Source: an archaeon (GTDB taxonomy: Archaea > Nanobdellota > Nanobdellia > Woesearchaeales > GW2011-AR9). From it: a stretch of DNA of 60,308 nt. The position numbers were made by a program, and so were the translations under genes. Numbering within the stretch: position 1 is the stretch's first letter; each line of letters begins with the position of its first letter. The notes beneath the pieces are model-generated. The model searched no databases, was not told the DNA's origin, and saw nothing but the letters and a program-made list of their open reading frames with translations. The DNA is taken from positions 1 to 60,308 of the forward strand of contig JAHFQW010000008.1 of the NCBI GenBank assembly GCA_023259115.1, given 5' to 3'. Below, in pieces: positions 38,823-49,208 of the stretch.

Positions 38823-39503
38823 TCATCCCAAAATTATCCTAAACTCACGCATATCACTCAATAGATAATCCGGGTTATGGCATGCTAACTCTGCCCTCGT
38901 ATAATGTCCCGTGGCCACACCAACCGAAACATACCCACATTCTTTTGCGCTTTGCACATCTAATGGTGTATCACCAATCACATAAATATGTTGAGGTAAG
39001 AATAAACGATTTTGTTGTTCAAATCCTTGCACTGCTCGAAGAACAATTTCTGCTCTTCGTTTTGTCTGCACGATACTGCATCCCATCACTGAAAAATAAT
39101 CTCGTAATCCCGCACCCTGTAAGATCGCTTCCGCAATCGGCTCCATATTTCCCGTCACAATACCTCTTGCATAACCCTTCTGGCAAATAAAATCTAAACA
39201 ATCAACTACAGAATGTAAAACATAAGTAGGAATGTCTGGCTGTCCTAATCGCACAACCATCCGCCTTTCACTTTCTTGCACTAACTCATCCACTTTATGA
39301 GAAGTATACACTCCTCGTCCTTCCAAAATAGCTTTATGTCCATCATACTCTGGCGGACCAAATTTACTATGCAGCTCTGTTGGCATCAACTCAAACCCTG
39401 CCACATCAGTATACAACCGCATATACATCTCTTCCCATATAGAACGCAAATTAACTAACGTCCCATCAATATCAAACAGAAATAATTTATTATTTTGTTC
39501 CAT
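38823..39503 (-). CDS. HAD-superfamily hydrolase
   Basis: FLFDIDGTLVNL; GIVTGN; VIGDTPLDVQSAKECGYVSVGVATG. Confidence 0.92.
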   Translation of the reverse strand: MEQNNKLFLFDIDGTLVNLRSIWEEMYMRLYTDVAGFELMPTELHSKFGPPEYDGHKAILEGRGVYTSHKVDELVQESERRMVVRLGQPDIPTYVLHSVVDCLDFICQKGYARGIVTGNMEPIAEAILQGAGLRDYFSVMGCSIVQTKRRAEIVLRAVQGFEQQNRLFLPQHIYVIGDTPLDVQSAKECGYVSVGVATGHYTRAELACHNPDYLLSDMREFRIILG

Positions 39504-40431
39504 GAAATCTACCCCAATATTTCATCATAATATCTAAACCGTAATATGTCGGCGCCAGCACTTCATACTGCTTCAAATCCGAACCTGGAATTTTTCCATT
39601 TTCGAGCAATCGTCCAATCTCATCAGGATTTGATAACACCACCAGCTCTCTATGTTCTCGCGCATCCACCGCACCCATCCACGCATCAGTTGTAAAATAA
39701 CCCTTTTCCTTAGTCGTTTTTGCAACATACACAAAATCTGCTTCCAATGTTTTGGAATGGGCAACTAAACCTAGCATACGTAAATATATAATATCCTCTC
39801 TCCTAACTCCCAACTCTTCTTCTAACTCCCTTCGTGCATCATTCTCTGGATGAACCTTTGTAAGATTAGAATCAAACGTCATCCATCCTGCTGCGCCATG
39901 AATTGCCCCATCATACAAATCACTTTTGCGAATGCCAACGACAACATCACCTTCCAAAGTGAGCGTTAACATTGCCGCACCTAACCCTTGCGAAAAATAA
40001 AACCCCGGTCCTCGTACATGATCTTCAAGCTGTTTGAACCCTAGTTCTTGTAATAGAGCACTCTCTTTCTCAGATCTATTATAATCCTGCATACATTCGT
40101 GCCACACCGTTGGTCCGATACCCACAGTAAGATGTCGAAAGCCACCATCATCCTCAACAAACTCATGATGACTATATCGACACTTCAAATCACGCTTCGT
40201 CAATGGCGCACACTTCATCCCTCCCTCTTCCGTAACAGAACCTAAAGGTAAAGCAATCTTTGCCTCAATTAATCGCTCCAGCTGTCTCACTTTGTGCTCA
40301 AATGACGATGCACTCCCTGTCTCCAAAACTCCTCTTCCATAACCCGGATTAATTAAAATCTGATCTCGACCTCGAAAATAATGTTCTCGTTCATATCCAA
40401 TATGCACTATTCCTTTAAATTCATTTATCAT
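39490..40431 (-). CDS. NUDIX-domain protein with additional N-terminal region
   Basis: GAAGWMTFDSNLTKVHPENDARRELEEELGVRREDI Nudix-box-like; overlaps HAD gene. Confidence 0.8.
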   Translation of the reverse strand: MINEFKGIVHIGYEREHYFRGRDQILINPGYGRGVLETGSASSFEHKVRQLERLIEAKIALPLGSVTEEGGMKCAPLTKRDLKCRYSHHEFVEDDGGFRHLTVGIGPTVWHECMQDYNRSEKESALLQELGFKQLEDHVRGPGFYFSQGLGAAMLTLTLEGDVVVGIRKSDLYDGAIHGAAGWMTFDSNLTKVHPENDARRELEEELGVRREDIIYLRMLGLVAHSKTLEADFVYVAKTTKEKGYFTTDAWMGAVDAREHRELVVLSNPDEIGRLLENGKIPGSDLKQYEVLAPTYYGLDIMMKYWGRFHGTK

Positions 40432-40546
40432 GTTAATAACCCCACTAATATACCAAAAAAACTTCTCGATTTATAAACATGATGTTATAAAACTACTTTA
40501 AAGAAGTAACAAACCATTTAATACTCAAGCATTCACCCATCTATCC

Positions 40547-40831
40547 ATGAACCTCGCTTATGAAGCCGCCTACATGTTCATTTACGCCAAAAAACTCCAA
40601 CGAGTGGCAGATAAATTAAAATCATTAAGTAAAGACGCCCAGCACCATCTTCTAAAACACAACACCGCCCAAAATCCCAAAGACAAAGAGAAACATAAAA
40701 ATAAACATCAAAAAACCACACAGAAAATTCAAGACGTAATCAAACGCCACAACGAACTGCTCGCCAAACTTCATCATCATCAATTACTCTTTGCCTCAAC
40801 ATTACAACATGAACATAAGATAAAAGTGTAA
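40547..40831 (+). CDS. hypothetical small basic helical protein
   Basis: 94-aa Lys/His-rich ORF. Confidence 0.5.
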   Translation: MNLAYEAAYMFIYAKKLQRVADKLKSLSKDAQHHLLKHNTAQNPKDKEKHKNKHQKTTQKIQDVIKRHNELLAKLHHHQLLFASTLQHEHKIKV

Positions 40832-40839
40832 AGCAATCA

Positions 40840-41061
40840 TCAAACATATTTCAAAAAATCATCTCTTGTTAAACCTAAATCTTTTTTAATAATCTTATTC
40901 AATAATCCAGGTCCAATCTCTTCACCAGCATGATGTGGTATTGTTTTCCTTCCATCAGGATGCTTAAAAATCATATGACTACCCGTGGTATGACTGTAAA
41001 AAAAACCTAATTTTTCCACTATTCTAGCAACTTCCTTACCTGTCAAATGAGGAAGTTTCAA
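40840..41061 (-). CDS. hicA: HicA-family mRNA interferase toxin
   Basis: LTGKEVARIVEKLGFFYSHTTGSHMIFKHPDGRKTIPHHAGEEIGPGLLNKIIKKDLGL. Confidence 0.94.
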   Translation of the reverse strand: MKLPHLTGKEVARIVEKLGFFYSHTTGSHMIFKHPDGRKTIPHHAGEEIGPGLLNKIIKKDLGLTRDDFLKYV

Positions 41062-41064
41062 GAA

Positions 41065-41271
41065 TTACACCTCAATTTGTTGCACACCCACAAATTCTTG
41101 CACAACTTCAAAATGCGTATCTTGTAAATACCCACGAATTGCTTCTTTTGTACGTTCTAATAACTGATCCATACTCTTTGCTTGTGTATGACACCCAGGC
41201 AATCCCACCACCTCAGAAACAAGCCAACCCTCTTCATCTCGTTCAATTAAAATCGTATATTTGTGTGTCAT
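41065..41271 (-). CDS. hicB: HicB-family antitoxin
   Basis: YTILIERDEEGWLVSEVVGLPGCHTQAKSMDQLLERTKEAIRGYL. Confidence 0.93.
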   Translation of the reverse strand: MTHKYTILIERDEEGWLVSEVVGLPGCHTQAKSMDQLLERTKEAIRGYLQDTHFEVVQEFVGVQQIEV

Positions 41272-41316
41272 AAATCTTAAAAATGAAACAAACTATAAAA
41301 AAGTTTCGTCAAAAAA

Positions 41317-41559
41317 TCACTTCTCTTTCCGCTCTTTAATATGGATAATATTCACCGGACACACATCCGCCGCCTCTTGATTGATCGCTCGTGCTTCTTC
41401 GGTATTGATTTCTAACTCAAAATGATCCTCTTTCTTCGTAGAACCTTTTAAATCAGCAAGCCCTTCCTCATCCATTGTCCAAAACTCCGGTGCAATCGCT
41501 GCACACGCGCCGCAGCTAATACACTGATCTTTGTAATGTACTATTGTATGTTTTGCCAT
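41317..41559 (-). CDS. 4Fe-4S ferredoxin
   Basis: CISCGACAAIAPEFWTMDEEG ... AADVCPVNIIHI. Confidence 0.93.
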   Translation of the reverse strand: MAKHTIVHYKDQCISCGACAAIAPEFWTMDEEGLADLKGSTKKEDHFELEINTEEARAINQEAADVCPVNIIHIKERKEK

Positions 41560-41650
41560 CAGATAATAAGTATTATTCTATCCAATTTAGAAGTAATTTA
41601 TAAATTCTCTTCAACCAAAATCACATCCTCCCGACTCAAACCACCAAAAA

Positions 41651-41664
41651 GCTTATATAAATAG
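41651..41664 (+). promoter_or_regulatory. TATA box for near-leaderless lipoprotein gene
   Basis: gcttatataaatag about 20-30 nt upstream of ATG 41682. Confidence 0.6.
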
Positions 41665-41681
41665 TTTATTTAGCACCATTC

Positions 41682-42644
41682 ATGAAAAAGAGTGAGAAAA
41701 TAGGTGTAAGTATAGTACTAACCCTCGTTCTTATCCTCACATCTTGTGGTAGCCAAGTCCCCGGTGGAGATAAACCGATTGATACCGCCACCGCATTAAA
41801 CATCGTCAAAACCGGCACACTAGGCATTCAAATGCGTTTATTGCCTAATTACCCGCCACCCCTCATTTACGACAAAACCGAACTTGTCGCCATGATTGAT
41901 ATTGATAACAAGGGAAACTTCCCACTCGTGCCCGAAGACTGTTTCATCCAAATAACCGGATACGATCCCAATATTATCAAAGGCGGTCCAAATACCCTCT
42001 CTTGTGCCACAAATAACAACGGCCCACTCGAAGGAAAAACCGTCTACAACCTCAACGGCGGCACCAACCAAATCACTTTTACCTTCCCCGATGTCAGCTT
42101 ACCTCCTGGAGTATTTGATTATAGTCCCACCTTAAACTTTGTTGCCTGCTATCATTATCACACCACTGCCAATCCTGTTGTCTGTGTTGATCCACGCTTC
42201 TATCAAGTCACACCACAAGAAAAAACCTGCTTACCTAAAGCCGTAAGCTCAGGCGGCGGTGGTCAAGGCGCACCCGTAGGCATCAGCTACGTCAATGTCG
42301 AGATGGCCGCTGGAAAAGCCATCTTTGAAATCAATGTCATCAATTATGGTACGCCCGGACGCGTTATTGCCCGTGACACCGATTTACTCAACTGCGGCAC
42401 TTCCCTCTCAACACAACGCACCGATTTAGATAAAGTATATTATTCCGTCAGTATGGTTGGAAAACCCATTGATTGTAAACCCTACGGCTTCATCCGTCTC
42501 GTTAACGGCCAAGGTAAAATTGTCTGTAGTGCTCCCGTTGATGGCACAACCGCCTACGAAACCCCTCTCTTAATTGATTTAGATTACAACTACATCCAAT
42601 CATTCAAACAACTCGTCAAAATTGTACGAACCCCTGGAACCTAA
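41682..42644 (+). CDS. secreted lipoprotein, hypothetical
   Basis: Signal peptide and lipobox LVLILTSCGS; GTLGIQMRLLPNYPPPLIYDKTELVAMIDIDNKG. Confidence 0.82.
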   Translation: MKKSEKIGVSIVLTLVLILTSCGSQVPGGDKPIDTATALNIVKTGTLGIQMRLLPNYPPPLIYDKTELVAMIDIDNKGNFPLVPEDCFIQITGYDPNIIKGGPNTLSCATNNNGPLEGKTVYNLNGGTNQITFTFPDVSLPPGVFDYSPTLNFVACYHYHTTANPVVCVDPRFYQVTPQEKTCLPKAVSSGGGGQGAPVGISYVNVEMAAGKAIFEINVINYGTPGRVIARDTDLLNCGTSLSTQRTDLDKVYYSVSMVGKPIDCKPYGFIRLVNGQGKIVCSAPVDGTTAYETPLLIDLDYNYIQSFKQLVKIVRTPGT

Positions 42645-42779
42645 AAACTCCTATGCTAAACCCAAACCCCTCTAAACAACAACCAGCAAACCTTTAAATA
42701 CATCAGATTCATATCTATAATAACTTAATAACTGGATAAAGAAGAGATTTAACCCACAACAAAAAAAGAGGCGAACATC

Positions 42780-43688
42780 ATGAAAAATATCATATCAAAA
42801 ATTCTTGTAAGTATAGCTCTACTTGGTATACTGCTTATAGCCGGTTGTAATAGCACTCAACAAACACAGCCAACCAAAGGCATCTACGTCGGCGGCACAC
42901 AAGGCATCATGGCCAAATTTGAACCACTCGGTGTTGTTGAAAATACACTCTACAGCATCTTTGATTCGGAAACCTTCCCCATCGAAATAACTCTCACCAA
43001 CAAAGGAGAATATGATATTAAACCCAGTGACATAACCGTCTCCCTTCTCGGCCCAGCGCAAAGTGAATTCTCAGGTATCGCCTCCTGGCAGCTCAAGAAC
43101 CCTCAAACCATCGAAAAAATATCCGACCTCGTACCTGCCGGCGGACAAGACACCATTAATTTTGCCAAAGATGCCAAATACACCGCGCCCGTCACAGGTA
43201 TAATTCAACGCCAATGGTTTGCCAACATCGATTATTATTATGAGACCTATGCTATCGTTCCAGAAACTTGCCTCAAAGAAGATCTCACTGATACACGAGT
43301 ATGTCAAATCCAAGAAAAGAAATCATTCGCCGTCTCTAGCGCTCCCTTCACCGTAACCGATGTCAGTGAAGAAACCGCCGGAAAAGGTATCATGGCTTTG
43401 AAATTTCACGTCAAAAACACCGGTTCAGGAAAAATCGCCAAACCAACTAACGACTTTGGCATCAACGACGAATTCGCCTTCAGCCTTGATGACCCAGATT
43501 GGGAATGTAAATCCGCTGGTAAAACTAATGAAGGCCGCTTAATCACTGGCGAAACAGATGTTGTCTGTAAACTCAAAAACGCACTTGCCAAAGGTACACT
43601 TTCAACCAAACAAGTCAAACTAACCCTGCAATATAAATACCGCGACATCATCCAAGAGAAATTGCAGATAAAACAAAGTGCCAAGTAG
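42780..43688 (+). CDS. secreted lipoprotein, hypothetical (divergent paralog of preceding gene)
   Basis: Lipobox LLIAGCNS; GTQGIMAKFEPLGVVENTLYSIFDSETFPIEITLTNKG. Confidence 0.82.
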   Translation: MKNIISKILVSIALLGILLIAGCNSTQQTQPTKGIYVGGTQGIMAKFEPLGVVENTLYSIFDSETFPIEITLTNKGEYDIKPSDITVSLLGPAQSEFSGIASWQLKNPQTIEKISDLVPAGGQDTINFAKDAKYTAPVTGIIQRQWFANIDYYYETYAIVPETCLKEDLTDTRVCQIQEKKSFAVSSAPFTVTDVSEETAGKGIMALKFHVKNTGSGKIAKPTNDFGINDEFAFSLDDPDWECKSAGKTNEGRLITGETDVVCKLKNALAKGTLSTKQVKLTLQYKYRDIIQEKLQIKQSAK

Positions 43689-43769
43689 AGTTATTCTCTT
43701 TTTTTCTTAATTGTTTTTTAATCTCTAAATTCATTTTTGACTAAAAACATGCATTAATCAAACTCCTCT

Positions 43770-44102
43770 TTACCGTAGATTCAACTTTGCCTCTTTGCGC
43801 AATTTAATAATAAGTGCCTCTACTTTGGTAAGCTGTAATTTAGCATTATACACTCTCTGCTCAAACACTTCTTGTACCCCGATTAGAGAGGGAGTTTTAC
43901 GAGAAAGTAATTGCTCAGACACACTCTGAAGTTCACGTAATTCATGTGTAAATGAATTGAGCGCCCCTTGTAAACCCGCTACCTCAGACTGAAAATGATG
44001 TTCGGAAGTAATATGAGTATCCAAAATTCTCTTTGCCTCAGCAATCTTCCCTTCTTTTGCTTTTTGGGAAATACTATCTAACGTTTCATGAAAAAATACC
44101 AT
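43770..44102 (-). CDS. hypothetical coiled-coil protein
   Basis: 110-aa helical ORF. Confidence 0.65.
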   Translation of the reverse strand: MVFFHETLDSISQKAKEGKIAEAKRILDTHITSEHHFQSEVAGLQGALNSFTHELRELQSVSEQLLSRKTPSLIGVQEVFEQRVYNAKLQLTKVEALIIKLRKEAKLNLR

Positions 44103-44181
44103 GTTTTCTACCTCTTATGTTGTACCATTGGAACTACCAGGAATACAATATTTAATTCCCCTATTCGTACAACCTTCTAAT

Positions 44182-44667
44182 TTAATAGCCAAGGGGTTCC
44201 ACCTCCGGTATTAAATAACAAACTAATCCCCTCACGACAAACGCATTAAGCAGATGTTGGGAAACAAACCCCTCCTCATTTCTCGACACATATCTTTGAT
44301 GTGGTTCTGAGATTTGATGGGAATCGTACAGTTTTTCTTGCACACCTGAAATATTAAGTAAAAGGTAACTAGAGTAATTATGCGAAATGTGTGATATCGC
44401 CAAACCTCTTATCGCATTTTCATCTAAAAGAATATGAGAAGTTTGAACATGAGGAGAAAATAGAAAAACATCTCCCTGCTCAACAGGTGCAAGAGTTACT
44501 TTCCCATCAGGTTCAACATAATAGGGCACCGATACAGAAAACTCTGATAAATATGCTTTTGCCCACACTCGTGCATCAGTTTTTAAAAACGCCGCATCTC
44601 TAGGTGTAAACGTAATAATAAAATCATCCAACACAGGATCATTACTTATTTTTTGTTGTTCATCCAT
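44182..44667 (-). CDS. hypothetical protein
   Basis: 161-aa ORF, 10 nt from the next gene on the same strand. Confidence 0.65.
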   Translation of the reverse strand: MDEQQKISNDPVLDDFIITFTPRDAAFLKTDARVWAKAYLSEFSVSVPYYVEPDGKVTLAPVEQGDVFLFSPHVQTSHILLDENAIRGLAISHISHNYSSYLLLNISGVQEKLYDSHQISEPHQRYVSRNEEGFVSQHLLNAFVVRGLVCYLIPEVEPLGY

Positions 44668-44677
44668 AATCTACCTC

Positions 44678-45103
44678 CTAAAGAGTAATCTCTTTGCTAT
44701 TATATCTTTTAACTGCCTCATCTAGTGTTTTGGTAGAAACTCGTTTAAACAAATATTCTACATTCCACTTAAAATGAACTTCCTCCTCAACCACTCGTTC
44801 AACCCCTTGTAGCACTTCATTACGTTGAATCCATCGATCAAAATCCCCCTCCATATCACTCTGCATCAACACGGTATACTTACTTTCTAGCCTTCCACCT
44901 CGTTCTTCTAAGGTATAATTCTGAATCTTCATCACCGGCCGTATGCCAAATCCCACAAAACCACGATTCCGCAGAATCAGAACATCACCCAAATTATACC
45001 TATGATAGGGATTCTCTCGATACCAATCTCCTAATTTATCCCATAACAACCAATCTCCCGGCACAACTATATTCACAATTTGTCCTAAAGTCTTTTGTAT
45101 CAT
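44678..45103 (-). CDS. hypothetical protein
   Basis: 141-aa ORF, same strand and spacing as its neighbour. Confidence 0.65.
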   Translation of the reverse strand: MIQKTLGQIVNIVVPGDWLLWDKLGDWYRENPYHRYNLGDVLILRNRGFVGFGIRPVMKIQNYTLEERGGRLESKYTVLMQSDMEGDFDRWIQRNEVLQGVERVVEEEVHFKWNVEYLFKRVSTKTLDEAVKRYNSKEITL

Positions 45104-45148
45104 AGTGTATTATAAGAGGTAACCACCAATTTAACCCATATCTTTTTT

Positions 45149-45757
45149 CTACCACCAAACATACACTTTTGCTCCACCATCTTTATCTAGCACAGGTTCA
45201 AATTCTCTATGAAATAATCCCGTGATCTCTCGAATCCAACCTTCCTCCGAATCATCATCAACAATCTCTTTAATCGGAAAATATTCTTGACTCCCATTAC
45301 GAACATCCTCAAAACAAGTGCCTATCAAAAAGTTCCAATAAGATAATTTGAATGGTTCGGGATTATTTTTACTCCATTTGTTATATCTAGCAAAATGTTC
45401 ATGAATCAGTTTATAATCAGCATCATACTCTTCTTTTGTTGCCTCTATTGTTTTCCCTTCCCGCATAATCGTGTACTCTGATTTAAATCCTAATTTCTTG
45501 CCAGAAGCATCAGGGTAGCCATTTGGCATTTTATCGCCCGTTATTCTTTGGTAAGAATCAAAATGAGATTCTGCCTTCTTGATGCCAAGACCACGATAAT
45601 CATGAAAATCAATAAGGTATTTCTCTCCAATATGATCTGTAATATGAATATAATCTAACACCGGGTTCATAGATTTATCATAACCGTGAAAAAAATCATT
45701 AAACTTTCCCCAATCCTCTCGTTTCAATTCCTCTTCGAGCGTTACAGCTTGTGTCAT
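45149..45757 (-). CDS. hypothetical protein (start trimmed to 45757)
   Basis: About 202-aa ORF from MTQAVTLEEELKRED. Confidence 0.65.
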   Translation of the reverse strand: MTQAVTLEEELKREDWGKFNDFFHGYDKSMNPVLDYIHITDHIGEKYLIDFHDYRGLGIKKAESHFDSYQRITGDKMPNGYPDASGKKLGFKSEYTIMREGKTIEATKEEYDADYKLIHEHFARYNKWSKNNPEPFKLSYWNFLIGTCFEDVRNGSQEYFPIKEIVDDDSEEGWIREITGLFHREFEPVLDKDGGAKVYVWW

Positions 45758-45851
45758 CTTTAAACAGAAATATTGCCACAATAAATATCCATCCCTGAAA
45801 TAACACGCAAAATACGACATATTTAAATAAAATAAGCATATTTCACGTGGT

Positions 45852-46382
45852 ATGAAATCAAACAGCACCAAAACTCCTCTGTACCAACCAGGCATCATCT
45901 ACAGCAAACCCTATCCATTTGACGGCTATGACAAAAAACTTCTCCAAGAACTCGACAAAAATGCCCGTCAATCATTGGCCGACCTCTCCAAAAAAGTAGG
46001 CTTATCACGCGATGCTATTCGTCATCGCATCCAAAAACTCATCAACGCCAAAGTCATCGTTGCCTTCAAACCAATCTACAACACCCCTAATATGGGCTTT
46101 CCCATTATTAACTACGTCTTTATTGCATTATATAATCCCACCGAACAGCGAGAAAAAGAATTCATCAAATATTTAAAAAGCAATAAACATGTCACCTATA
46201 TCGCCAGTTTAATTGGCAAATGGGATTACATACTCGACATCATGGCGGAAAACCCAGGAAAATTTGATAAAATTATCAAAGAAATTCGCCACACCTTCCC
46301 TGATTTAATCAAAGATTATGAAGTCTACGGCGTCGTGCAAGAGTATGAATATGAAGAAATAGGAAAATTAGTATACCAATAA
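45852..46382 (+). CDS. Lrp/AsnC family transcriptional regulator
   Basis: LLQELDKNARQSLADLSKKVGLSRDAIRHRIQKLINAKVIVAFKP. Confidence 0.92.
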   Translation: MKSNSTKTPLYQPGIIYSKPYPFDGYDKKLLQELDKNARQSLADLSKKVGLSRDAIRHRIQKLINAKVIVAFKPIYNTPNMGFPIINYVFIALYNPTEQREKEFIKYLKSNKHVTYIASLIGKWDYILDIMAENPGKFDKIIKEIRHTFPDLIKDYEVYGVVQEYEYEEIGKLVYQ

Positions 46383-46421
46383 TATTAAACAAAAGAAATA
46401 AACATCAAAAAAACTAAGACA

Positions 46422-47519
46422 ATGAAAATCATAAATCAATCTCTATTAGACCGCAGTGATGCCTTCTTCAGATCTATAAAACCAACCGACAAAATTGCCC
46501 TTCTTCATGACACCGACCCTGATGGCACAACCTCAGGTAAAATAATCACCCACGCAATAGAACGTTTAGGTGGAAAAATTTCATTATTTCTCATCACAGA
46601 GCGAAAAATTCACACCATTAGCGATAAAATTATTTCTTCAATGAAACAACAACGCATCAACATCCTCATTACCACTGACAAAACCGTCGACTCAGGACCA
46701 GAACAGATAAAAAAAATAGAACAATTCGCCCATATCGTCATCTTCGACCATCACATCATCGAACATGATGTCTCCTCTGCAAAAACTCTCCTGCTCAAAC
46801 CCCAACTTATATTTGACACAGATAGACCAGACCAATATTGCAGTGCCAAAATTTCTTATGACATTCTTAACCGTGTCATAAATCTAAATGACCTCGATTG
46901 GATCTGTGTCTCAGGCATCATCGCCGATATGGCATTTCCCATGTGGAAAAAATTCATCGATAAAGTCTTCAAAAAATACAACCTTCCAAAAAAGAAAAAT
47001 CTCTTTGACACACAACTCGGTGAAATCGCCCAACTCATTTCTTACGCCGAAGCACTCGATGAACCAGAAACATGCTTCGAGCTCATCCTCAAATCAAAAA
47101 ATATCAACGACACATTAAAAAAGCTGCATAAATACAACAAAATAAAAAAAGAAGTAGATTATTACACCAACAACGCCGCATCCCTGGGTGAATGGCACAA
47201 TAAAAAATCTCTCCTCATCCTTGAAATAAAATCAAAACATAAAATTAAATCCATGGTTTCAAGCAAAATCGCCCACGCCCTCTACCCGCATAAAACAATC
47301 ATTGTCATACAAAAAATAGATAACCAAATAACCATCTCCGCAAGACGCAACGACCTCAAAAAAAATATGAACACACTCCTCAAAAAATCTCTTGGCTCTC
47401 TTCCAGGAAACGCTGGCGGCCACGCTCCTGCCTCTGGTGGTAGTGTGTCCATAAAAGAGTATCCTGCATTCAAAGAAAATCTAATACAAAATGAGAAAAA
47501 CATGAAACCCGCCCCATAA
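46422..47519 (+). CDS. DHH-family phosphoesterase (RecJ-like)
   Basis: ALLHDTDPDGTTSGKII; HIVIFDHHIIEHD; LGSLPGNAGGHAPASGGSV (DHHA1 motif). Confidence 0.9.
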   Translation: MKIINQSLLDRSDAFFRSIKPTDKIALLHDTDPDGTTSGKIITHAIERLGGKISLFLITERKIHTISDKIISSMKQQRINILITTDKTVDSGPEQIKKIEQFAHIVIFDHHIIEHDVSSAKTLLLKPQLIFDTDRPDQYCSAKISYDILNRVINLNDLDWICVSGIIADMAFPMWKKFIDKVFKKYNLPKKKNLFDTQLGEIAQLISYAEALDEPETCFELILKSKNINDTLKKLHKYNKIKKEVDYYTNNAASLGEWHNKKSLLILEIKSKHKIKSMVSSKIAHALYPHKTIIVIQKIDNQITISARRNDLKKNMNTLLKKSLGSLPGNAGGHAPASGGSVSIKEYPAFKENLIQNEKNMKPAP

Positions 47520-47575
47520 TCATTTTAGAAGTAGGAACATATCGCAGATGGAGATATCATAAAAAGAGCATCCAC

Positions 47576-48031
47576 ATGAAACTCAACATACACCTCGTAA
47601 AAACAAAAGAACAATTCGCTCAGTTTCTGCCTTTATACAGAGAAGCGCAAACAAAACCACCCACAGCAAAAATCATAAAAAATATAGAAAAAGACTTCTC
47701 ATCCTCCTCCCACCCATTTACCATTCTCCTAGCCAATCTAAATACAGAACCGGTAGGATTCATGATAATCATAGAAACATACTCCTCCTCTCTTGCACGC
47801 AAAACCATCTACCTTGAAGAATTTCATATCAAAGAAACACATCAAAACCAAGGAATAGGTAGACAGTTATTCCAATACCTCACCCACTACGCCAAACAAC
47901 AAAAAATCGCTCGTATCGAATGGATTACTCATAAAAAAAATATCAAAGCCCAGCAATTCTACAAAAAATACCCCACAAATAACGAACATGTATCTTATGT
48001 CTTATTATTAGATGATTTTGAGAAAAGATAA
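47576..48031 (+). CDS. GNAT-family N-acetyltransferase
   Basis: YLEEFHIKETHQNQGIGRQLFQYLTHYAKQQKIARIEWITHKKNIKAQQFYKKY. Confidence 0.9.
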   Translation: MKLNIHLVKTKEQFAQFLPLYREAQTKPPTAKIIKNIEKDFSSSSHPFTILLANLNTEPVGFMIIIETYSSSLARKTIYLEEFHIKETHQNQGIGRQLFQYLTHYAKQQKIARIEWITHKKNIKAQQFYKKYPTNNEHVSYVLLLDDFEKR

Positions 48032-48048
48032 ATTTTCTTAAAAAAAAA

Positions 48049-49134
48049 TCATAATTTATTGTAATTTATTTTAAAATTTTTCCCGCATACCTTTTGAAAT
48101 GTTGGGATCAGCACATCAAGAAAAGATTTTAGACTATCGCCATTATCTCTAAAAGAATTAAAATTAATTCCTGTTTTCTCTCCTAACTTAGAAAAATAAA
48201 GAGGTACATTCTCTGAATTCAAAAATCTCGAAACAGAACTAAGAAGTACTACTTCACATAAATATTTAAGAGCCGAATGAATTTCTAAATGAGTAATCGT
48301 ATAATTTTCTTTATCCGTGAACATTCCATCCATGAACCTATTCTGCGCAACGCTGCCATTGACTGCAAGCATTTTCCCTTGCTCAGCAAGCGCCAAGAAT
48401 GTTTTTATCACTTCTCCATCAATTTCAGCCAATCTCTTAGGAGCAATAAGCTGAATATCAATACCTAACTCATTGCGTGACCAAAAATTATATGATGAAG
48501 AAAAATCACTTTCACGAATATTTGTTCTTTCTGCACGTATGATTTGTCCCAGACAAAAATCTTTTCGTGCTGTCCTCTCCACCTCTTGAATAGAATCACA
48601 AACCGGTTTAGGGATATCATGAACAGCTAAATAAGGAGAAAACGGTAATGCCAAACTATTGAGGGAAACATCCCCGTATTCTTTTTGTGCCTCAACTGAT
48701 GAAACGGCCCCCCATATCCTCCCATAAGAATCAGAACCTTCTTCAAAACCATACCAATCCCACCACGCATTGGGATGAATCACTGACTCTCTCACTAACC
48801 TCATACCAAACAAACTACTATCACTCACACAATCTGCCCCAAAACCTTTAAAATTCAGCACGCCGTAAACCGTCCCATTTATCTCTAAAGGCTCATCCAA
48901 TAATACATCAACCGTTCGTCCTCGCCTATAGCCTCGTACAGAAATGATCTCGTGCTCAACTGATGCAGGTACATAACGTGGATGTAATAATACAGATTCC
49001 TGCAGCGTATCACCTGTAATCGGTACCCGTGCTAAAGTAAGAGGTTTTAATTCAAGAATAACAGGAAAGTCATGCCTGTATTCAACAGAACAGGAACGCC
49101 AACGAGTAATACCATTTTCAATTATACGAGACAT
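48049..49134 (-). CDS. hypothetical protein
   Basis: 361-aa ORF; no family recognised by eye. Confidence 0.7.
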   Translation of the reverse strand: MSRIIENGITRWRSCSVEYRHDFPVILELKPLTLARVPITGDTLQESVLLHPRYVPASVEHEIISVRGYRRGRTVDVLLDEPLEINGTVYGVLNFKGFGADCVSDSSLFGMRLVRESVIHPNAWWDWYGFEEGSDSYGRIWGAVSSVEAQKEYGDVSLNSLALPFSPYLAVHDIPKPVCDSIQEVERTARKDFCLGQIIRAERTNIRESDFSSSYNFWSRNELGIDIQLIAPKRLAEIDGEVIKTFLALAEQGKMLAVNGSVAQNRFMDGMFTDKENYTITHLEIHSALKYLCEVVLLSSVSRFLNSENVPLYFSKLGEKTGINFNSFRDNGDSLKSFLDVLIPTFQKVCGKNFKINYNKL

Positions 49135-49208
49135 CCGATAACCAGAATATAAATAAGATATAAATCTTTGGCAGAAAAATACTATTTAAGAATAGTCTCA
49201 AAAATATA

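Noticed and set aside
39490-40431. Antisense 63-aa ORF 39573-39764 and possible HAD-NUDIX fusion
   Set aside because: The ORF is an alternative frame of the NUDIX gene; HAD and NUDIX genes overlap by only a few bases and have separate starts and stops.
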